From Episyrphus balteatus (taxonomy: Eukaryota > Arthropoda > Insecta > Diptera > Syrphidae): a stretch of 64,000 nt of DNA. Positions 56,868-64,000 of this stretch are shown here, piece after piece (positions within the stretch are counted from its first letter, which is position 1; every line of letters begins with the position of its first letter). Both the position numbers and the translations under genes were made by a program. The notes beneath the pieces were generated by a model that was given only the letters and a program-made list of their open reading frames with translations, ran no database searches and was not told where the DNA came from. The stretch is from assembly GCF_945859705.1 (NCBI RefSeq), contig NC_079137.1, positions 26,903,322 to 26,967,321 on the forward strand, written 5' to 3'.

Positions 56868-57108
56868 CTCATGAGTGTTCAACTCATATCATGGAGGTGA
56901 GTTGGAAATAGTTACGATTTGCAACTATTTGACACTTAAAAACGAGTTTAGGAACGATGTTCATCTGTCAAATAGTTACAAATCGTAACTATTTTGTAGT
57001 TTAGGAACGACAAAAGTTAACGATAGTTAACAATAGGTGTGTTTTTTATTACAACCGGTCTTAACTGGACAAAAAAACGCAGTCTGGGCTAAGCAATTTA
57101 CATGTTAA

Positions 57109-57258
57109 AGCCTGGTACGCTGCTCGCGCTAAATTTTAGCTGAGATAAAATTCCCATACAAGTTATCGATAACTTGTATGGGATCCATTTTATCTCGGCT
57201 AAAAATTTTCGATAATTTGTATGGGAGCTAAAATTTAGCGCGAGCAGCGTACCAGGCT
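57109..57258. mobile_element. AGCCTGGTACGC MITE at the duplication junction
   Basis: Complete 150-bp copy. Its left flank (gcaatttacatgttaa) matches the flank at 62870, while its right flank (TAAGATCAGACC) matches that at 51704. It is therefore a hybrid-context copy, as expected at an unequal crossover between two MITEs. Confidence 0.88.
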
Positions 57259-57566
57259 TAAGATCAGACCTAGATATTTTGCCTCGTCAGAGAATTTAAG
57301 TGGTATACCGTTAATGGAAGGGGGTTCTATATGAGGAATTTTGTATTTCCTGTATAAGAGGATAAGATCTGTTTTGTGGGGATTTACATCTAGTCCACAT
57401 CGATCGGTCCATCTTGTTAGCTTGTTTAAGGCATGTTGAAAGAGATCTTTAAGCGTACTGGGGTGCCTTCCTGATACGGCAATAGCAATATCATCCGCAT
57501 ATGCAATCACTCTGTAACTCTCCGCCTCTAAGTTTCTCAACAGTTCATTTACTACCAAGTTCCATA
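57259..57566 (-). pseudogene. Duplicate of the LINE RT fragment
   Basis: Same as 51704-52012: minus-strand VNELLRNLEA, AYADDIAIAV and KYLGLIL. It is separated from the rest of the LINE because only sequence to the right of the MITE was duplicated. Confidence 0.85.
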
Positions 57567-57749
57567 AACTTAAAAAAAAAAAAAAAAAACAAAACAAAAG
57601 CATCTGCAAAAAAAATTTAACTCAAATTTAACCAGGTCCTAGAGCCCAATAAATTTTTAACAGCTGAAAATTTTTTACTCACCTCAATAGTTTCAAAAAT
57701 TGTACACGGTGTTAACTATTTAACGCAATTCACACACGGCCTTAGCTCA

Positions 57750-58370
57750 AGCCTGGTACGCTGTTCGCTCTAAATTTTGGCCGAGATAAAATTCCCATAC
57801 AAGTTATCGATAATTTGTGTGGGATCCATTTAAGCTCGGCTAAAATTTTTTGATAATTTGTATGGGAGCTAAAATTTAACGCGAGGTGCGTACCAGGCTT
57901 AAAGCCTGGTACGCTGCTCGCGCTAAATTTTAGCTGAGATAAAATTCCCATACAAGTTATCGATAGCTTGTATGGGATCCATTTTATCTCGGCTAAAAAT
58001 TTTCGATAATTTGTATGGGAGCTAAAATTTAGCGCGAGCAGCGTACCAGGCTTAAGCCTTAAAGCCTGGTACGCTGTTCGAGATAAATCCATTTTAGCTC
58101 AGATAAAATATTTCGATAATTTGTATGGGAGCTAAAATTTAGCGCGAGCAGCGTACCAGGCTTAAAATTTAGCGCGAGCAGCGTTTCAGGCTTCAAGCCT
58201 GGTACAGCGTACCAGTCTTAAGCCTGGTACGCTGCTCGCGCTAAATTTTAGCCGAGATAAAATTCCCATACAAGTTATCGATAATTTGTATGGGATCCAT
58301 TTTAGCGCAGATAAAATTTTTCGATAATTTGTATGGGAGCTAAAATTTAGCGCGAGCTGCGTACCAGGCT
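57750..58370. mobile_element. Cluster of AGCCTGGTACGC MITEs, unit B
   Basis: Copy of 52196-52816, with the same order of complete and truncated MITEs. Confidence 0.85.
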
Positions 58371-58379
58371 TTAAAAAAA

Positions 58380-58669
58380 GAGCCAACTTCTCCTATGTTG
58401 AAATTATGCTGGCACAAAAAGTACTGAGATGTAAAAGTATACCAAGTTCTAAAGTTTGGGTTCAAATTCGTATCAATAAAATTTTTATTGTTTAACTTGG
58501 CAATTTTTGAAATAACTTAAAAAATCGGTAATTAAAGAAAAATTGTCAAGAGAACAATCAAAATTTTATTGATACGAATTTGAACCCAAACTTTAGAACT
58601 TGGTACACATCTCAGTACTTTTTGTGCCAGAATAATTTTAACATAGGAGAACTTGGCTCTTTTTTTTTA
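58380..58669. mobile_element. Inverted-repeat MITE AAGAGCCAA, unit B
   Basis: Copy of 52826-53115. Confidence 0.75.
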
Positions 58670-58829
58670 ACAGTAATGTTTTTGTTGTGTATATTCTACA
58701 ATAGCATCTGTAAAGCTTTATAGAACCAAAATTGTTTGTCGTGATGGGCACATCAGTCTATTTAACATTACTTTGGGAGACAGACGGAAGCACCCATGTT
58801 TTGTCATTTCGCATCTCTTTCTCATTCAA

Positions 58830-61080
58830 TAGGTGTGTTTTGTATTACAACCGGTCTTAACTAGACAAAAAAAAAACGCAGTCTGGGCTAAGCAATTTAC
58901 ATGTCTAATACAACAACACCTTAGCCCCTTGGGCTTAGTTGTTTAGCCCGGAGATTTCTCTGGGCTTAACTTTTTGAAGAGTTTTAAATCTGTGCTACCA
59001 AACTATTTGTTTTATAAATTGTTTAGAATTTCTTTAAAAACGTGAAAACTGACGTTTGGAAGGACAAAATGTATTTAACTAGTTTTGCTAACATACATTC
59101 TTGTATCTCTTTGTAAAACATACATGAAAAATACAAGAAAATAAGGACGAAAGCGAAAAATATGACAACTCTAAATTTTTGTTGTGTCTGCTCGGAACAT
59201 TCGATATACAGTGCTGCCAAGATTTCAGGTTAAGCCCCGAGGCGTTTTTTCTGTCCAGTTAAGACCGGTGCACAGTGTGGTAATTCGCCAATCTGACTGG
59301 ACAAAATAGAAAAAAAAAAGTTTAGCAACATGATTTTAAATCATGAGTTGAGCTTCTCAATACAATGGGTAACTGTAATTCATGTTTGGTTTTTTTGTTT
59401 TCATCTCGGATTAGCGTAAGCTAAGCTTGAAAGTTGGTTCTTGTCAAGAGTTGGATGGAGATAATAGAAAGTATTCTATTTTTCGCTTGAGTTTGGTTGA
59501 CGATTAAAAACGCTGTGGTAGTTTTATTGTTATAATTGTTTTTTTTTTTATTGTTAATCTACATTTGGAGGTAAAGTATTATAATTTTTATTTATTAACT
59601 ACCATTGCAACTATTTAAAAAAAAAAATAAATTCTATAAGAAGGCTAGGAAGTGCAAAAAAAAATATCTTTGTTTTTCAAATAGAGGTAAAGTTAATTTT
59701 TCCGCATTTTTCCGGTCTGAAATTAATTAATTAATGTATTGTGGAGTGTTGTCATTAAGATTAGCTATTTACATGTCTCGCGTTTTCTCGACCGCCATAC
59801 AACTTTTTTCACTTTTCACCAAAAATGAAGTCAAGATTTTCAAAAAAACAAATTTTCGAAAAATGTGTCAAAACTGCCAAATAAGATCGAAAAGACAGTT
59901 TTTTTGTACTTTTAATGAGCAGGTATCATCTTTGGAACATTTTTGACAATAAATAAAAATTAAAAACATATATAAAAGTTTTGTTCTTCAAGTTTAGCGA
60001 AAAAAAAAACAAAAAAGGTGGAAGACACTTTGGACCGCTCTTTAAACTGAATTTCATTTTGCTTGACCAATATTATGTGGTAACTAAATAAACAAAAACA
60101 GTAGATAGTGAAACAAAGAAGAAAAGAATTTTTAAAAATTAAAAATACGGGAAAAGTATAACAAACGGAAGGTTAAAAGTGAACCTATCTATTAGAAATA
60201 GTTTAAATCAGTAGAATCGCTCTCCGCAAAAGTGAAAAAGCATATTCCAATAAAACCGTAAAGGATTTAACGAAATTTTCTTTGAGTGAAGGATCAAAAT
60301 GTATAAAAGATTAAGTTCTGATCCTCTGGAACCACTAAACCACTGGAATTTTCAACTAATGAGGCATTATCATTGATGAATGATGCTTTTCTATCGGAAC
60401 ACCTAAACAAGTTAAATGCAAAAATCAAGCAAGTGTAAAAGGCCAGAAATAGGGTCACGAAGAAATTTAGAGAATTATTAGCTTGAAAAACATCGAAGGT
60501 AGTATAAACACAGCTGTTTTTAATAGGCCCTTATGTTTCAAGTTTGCATCGCACAAAAAGAAGTTACTTTTTTAAATTATCTGCAGATATTTTTAAATGT
60601 GATGCCATTTTTTATGATTGTGAAGCATATTTAATTAAAATCATTGCTAAAATTTTAATTTAAAGCATGATATTGAGAAAATAAATCATGTATGTAACCT
60701 GTCAAAAACATGTGTAAAAGTTTTATTTCTTAATAAAAACTAATTATTCTGCCTCTCTTTTTTCGTGAATAGCAATAGAGTTTTTATTTATTGAGGTTTT
60801 TCAAGCGTTTTTTAAAATAATTAAGTATATCCAATCATAGAATATGTTTACGGAAACATAAATTCAAAAATGCATTTTCTTCATCACTATTTTGACCCAC
60901 TTTTTGCAGAAATTATAGATTTCTTTTTAAAAAATCTTTCTTTTTTATAGAATTTTATCTATTCACATTCATTTGTTTAAAACTGTTTAGAAAAAAAGTA
61001 GATTTAACGCGAGTTATTAATTTTGTCCAGCTAGATTCGTGATTGGCCACACTGTGCGGTGGTAATAAAAAACACACCTA
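58830..61080. mobile_element. TAGGTGTGTTTTTTATTAC element remnants, unit B
   Basis: Unit B keeps a nearly complete first element: left end at 58830 and right end ggttaagccccgaggcg ... gttaagaccggtg at 59230-59272, lacking only the last ~20 bp. Then comes 1.8 kb shared with unit A and a final right end (ggtggtaataaaaaacacac). This is a better guide than unit A to the original structure. Confidence 0.55.
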
Positions 61081-61173
61081 ATATATATTACATCATTAGG
61101 TGTGTTTTTTATTACCACCGGTCTTAACTGGACAAAAAAAAAACGCAGTCGGGGCTAAGCAATTTACATTTTA

Positions 61174-61280
61174 AGCCTGGTACGCTGCTCGCGCTAAATT
61201 TTAGCTCCCATACAAATTATCGATAACTTGTATGGGAATTTTATCTCAGCTAAAATTTAGCGCGAGCAGCGTACCAGGCT
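61174..61280. mobile_element. Internally deleted AGCCTGGTACGC MITE, unit B
   Basis: Copy of 55398-55504, flanked by TTA. Confidence 0.85.
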
Positions 61281-61687
61281 TTAAATGCAAAAACACTTTA
61301 GCCCCTTGGGCTTAGTTGTTTAGCCCGGAGAATTCTCTGAGCTGCGTTCTTTTTCTAACAATAGTCAACTATAGTTGTTATGTCAAAAAATATTGTTGAT
61401 GTGTCATTGTTAGAAATTGTTGGGTTTTTTACAAATCATTTAGGAACGATTTATTGTTAGATATTGTTAAACTGTCAAACCACAAAAAAAAATTGTTTCG
61501 AGAATATTTTTATTTCCATAATTATAACAAAAATCATGTTTTTTTAGTCAAAATAAATTCTCTCTTATCATAAAATTACAAATTTCTGTTTTTATTTTCA
61601 TTTTTTTCCACTTATTTCCGAAAAAAAAAACTTAAGGTTGGTTTTGTAAACAAAACATCCACTTTGACACATCAACAATCTCATGAG

Positions 61688-62628
61688 CAGGGATAGGATG
61701 TTGTGGAATTTGCCTTTTTTTCTTGCTCAATCGTACGACACTATAGATTAAAAACAAACACGTTTCACGTCCCCCTCGTGCCAAATATATGTATTTTATT
61801 TTGCCTTTTTTTTGCCTTTTCTTACGTTTTTGCATTTTTTTGCCTTTTCTCTTGTTATTCCCTTTTTTTGCCTTTTTCTATGTTTTTTAAAGTAATGCCT
61901 ACACACAAAACACTCAAATACAAACAAAAAGATAACTTACTCAATATATCTATATTAAGGATCTACCTATGCAACTTGTTTGTCTGCTATTGTTACCATT
62001 CATTGCTATGTTCTTTAGCGCGGCCGGCAACCGACACGTATCATGGTTCAAAAGCTAACTTACTCAATTTAAAATATTCGATTGGAGAAGTTCTCCAGAT
62101 TTTGAAAATCAAGAGAGATTTGGAAGCCGCGAAAAGGGCAGTCGCAAAAGATGTTGTTGAGAAGTACAAATCAGTTTTTTTGGGCAATAAGGGACTCGAG
62201 AGAGTTGAACAAGTAAATTGAGTAATAAATGGGAACACAAATCAAGAGCTTCCGGCAAATGTTGAAGTGGGTGATGTCGAGTGCTTTAATTAATTAATTA
62301 GTTTAATCTTTAGCTCCTTTAAAGCACTTATGACGACTTTTCACGAGTCGATTTTAGCCGCGCGATATGTCGCACGATTTGCAGCTTACGTTCACACGAG
62401 TTGAAAAGCTTGGCCGCACGGCAAAAATCAACTCGTGAAAAGTCTCCAATAAGGGACAATCAAAGGCGCTTGTTACCTGAAAATTTAAAAAATCTCATGA
62501 TTGTTCAAAATTACTACAATTAATTTTTATATTACATGCTTTCTCTCAATAAATGCCTTTTTATGCCTTTTTTAAAGTTTTATTTTGCCTTTTTTTTAAG
62601 TTTTTAGGTCCACAACATCCTATCCCTG
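61688..62628. mobile_element. hAT-like element CAGGGATAGG, unit B
   Basis: Copy of 55912-56867 with the same CTCATGAG duplication (61680-61687, 62629-62636). It is 15 bp shorter owing to a T-run difference. Confidence 0.85.
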
Positions 62629-62794
62629 CTCATGAGTGTTCAACTCATATCATGGAGGTGAGTTGGAAATAGTTACGATTTGCAACTATTTGACACTTAA
62701 AAACGAGTTTAGGAACGATGTTCATCTGTCAAATAGTTACATATCGTAACTATTTTGTAGTTTTGGAACGACAAAAGTTAACGATAGTTAACAA

Positions 62795-63552
62795 TAGGTG
62801 TGTTTTTTATTACAACCGGTCTTAACTGGACAAAAAAACGCAGTCTGGGCTAAGCAATTTACATGTTAAAGCCTGGTACGCTGCTCGCGCTAAATTTTAG
62901 CTGAGATAAAATTCCCATACAAGTTATCGATAACTTGTATGGGATCCATTTTATCTCGGCTAAAAATTTTCGATAATTTGTATGGGAGCTAAAATTTAGA
63001 GCGAGCTGCGTACCAGGCTTAAGCCTGGTACGCTGCTCGCGCTAAATTTTAACCGAGATAAAATTCTCATATAAGTTATCGATAATTTGTATGGGATCCA
63101 TTTTAGCTCGGCTAAAAATTTTCGATAATTTGTATGGGAGCTAAAATTTAGCGCGAGCTGCGTACCAGGCTTTAAACACAACAACACCTTAGCCCCTTGG
63201 GCTTAGTTGTTTAGCCCGGAGATTTCTCTGTGCTTAACTTTTTGAACAGTTTTAAATCTGTGCTTAATTATTTTATAAATTGCTTAGAATTTGTTTACAA
63301 ACGTGAAAACTGACGTTTGGAAAGACAAAATGTATTTAACTAGTTTTTGCTAGCATACATTTTTTATCTGTTTGTAAAACATACATGAAAAATACAAGAA
63401 AATGACGAAAGCGAAAAATATGATAACTCTAAATTTTTGTTGTGTCTGCTGTTTTCGGAACATTCAATATACAGTGCTGCCAAGATTTCAGGTTAAGCCC
63501 CGAGGCGTTTTTTTTGTCCAGTTAAGACCGGTGGTAATAAAAAACACACCTA
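62795..63552. mobile_element. Complete TAGGTGTG-ended element with MITEs inserted
   Basis: TAGGTGTGTTTTTTATTAC at 62795 and its inverse ending at 63552 enclose about 455 bp of element plus the two MITEs at 62870-63171. Ends share ACCGGTCTTAACTGGAC and GCCCCGAGGCG-type subterminal blocks. TA at both flanks is consistent with Tc1/mariner or another TA-specific group. No transposase. Confidence 0.7.
62870..63171. mobile_element. Two adjacent AGCCTGGTACGC MITEs
   Basis: 62870-63019 and 63022-63171, both 150 bp, sharing only a couple of bases between them. The right flank TTTAAACACAACAACACC continues the element interrupted at 62869. Confidence 0.85.
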
Positions 63553-64000
63553 ATAGTTAACTATTGTTAGAAAAAGAACGCACCTCTGGGCTTAACTTTT
63601 TCAACAGATTTAAATCTGTGCTACCAAATTAACTTGTTCGTAAATTGTTTAGAATTTGTTTAAAAACATCAAAACTGATGTTTGGAATGACAATTATTAT
63701 TTTAAATATTTATTTAATAGTTAGTTAAACTTTTTTTTTTTCAAAAACACACAAGAAAACCCAAAAGCGAAAAATATACCAACTTTATATATTTTTGTGT
63801 CAGCTCATTTCGGAACATTTAATATGCGGCGCTGTCAATTTTTCTCGCTAAGCCCCGAGGCGTTTTTTTTTAACCAGTTAAGCCTAGTCGCAGATCGGGA
63901 AAAATTTTATTTCTCATACAAATTTTTTCTCGGGACAAATTTTGTCTTGAATATTTTTCCAAGCAGTACGCAGTTCATGCGCAAAATTTAAATACTTAGA
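63553..64000. other. Further TAGGTGTG-family and AACAATAGTTAACTATT remnants
   Basis: 'agttaactattgttagaaaa' plus 'gaacgcacctc' at 63555-63582 matches the inverse of 55564-55595 (gctgcgttctttttctaaca), a further palindromic element. Then 63590-63890 repeats, with divergence, the interior of the 62795-63552 element (ggcttaactttttcaacag, gccccgaggcgtttttttt). No gene. Confidence 0.5.

Larger units (their letters stand above)
51554..57108. repeat. Large tandem duplication, unit A (5555 bp)
   Basis: Nearly identical to unit B (57109-62869), base for base over several kb. Both units begin with an AGCCTGGTACGC MITE followed by the same LINE RT fragment. Unit A lacks about 200 bp present in B at 59062-59285 and has a slightly longer T-run near 56110. 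Only scattered substitutions were noticed. Confidence 0.9.
57109..62869. repeat. Large tandem duplication, unit B (5761 bp)
   Basis: The second copy. It starts with a MITE (57109-57258) preceded by 'gcaatttacatgttaa', the same context that precedes the MITE at 62870. Its border is therefore a MITE-to-MITE junction. The B-specific ~200 bp resembles 63320-63540, so unit A probably lost it. Confidence 0.9.

Overview
The window is an A+T-rich eukaryotic region, most likely from an insect and probably a fly. Evidence: spliced genes with one very short (63 bp) and several multi-kb introns, a tRNA-derived SINE, RTE, CR1/jockey-like and LOA/I-like LINEs, and a dense set of Tc1/mariner-, hAT- and Harbinger-type elements, many as long palindromes (foldbacks). 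Species and chromosome cannot be told from the sequence.

Layout. 1-25 kb: transposon-rich sequence, probably intron or upstream region of the gene that follows. It holds a palindromic Tc1-like element (1056-3286) carrying a 586-bp retroelement with a hammerhead ribozyme; a 5.2-kb foldback with a second foldback inside it (3505-8668); two TAGGGTGG-ended foldbacks (10898-12205, with exact 8-bp target duplications, and 12896-15534); a full-length RTE LINE with an intact 1083-codon ORF (16471-20024) sitting in an older hAT-like element; and assorted MITEs. 25.4-39.6 kb: the only host gene seen, on the + strand. One 3.1-kb coding exon, two further exons and three candidate last exons encode a large disordered scaffold-like protein with an RVQF motif of the PP1-docking type, tentatively taperin/phostensin-like. 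Its first exons lie upstream. Introns carry several MITEs with recognisable target-site duplications.

39.6-64 kb: no host gene recognised. This part holds a 1.9-kb foldback with internal tandem repeats, a SINE, a 3' RTE fragment, a broken minus-strand LOA/I-like LINE whose 3' end is tandemly repeated five times, and a nearly identical 5.6/5.8-kb tandem duplication bordered by copies of a 150-bp palindromic MITE.

Most striking: (1) a type III hammerhead ribozyme whose loops I and II are perfectly complementary over 10 nt, in a short non-coding element with a 14-bp target duplication whose empty site is preserved in the other arm of the host palindrome; (2) three phase-compatible alternative C-terminal exons; (3) MITE-bordered tandem duplications; (4) repeated capture of transposons into long inverted-repeat form.
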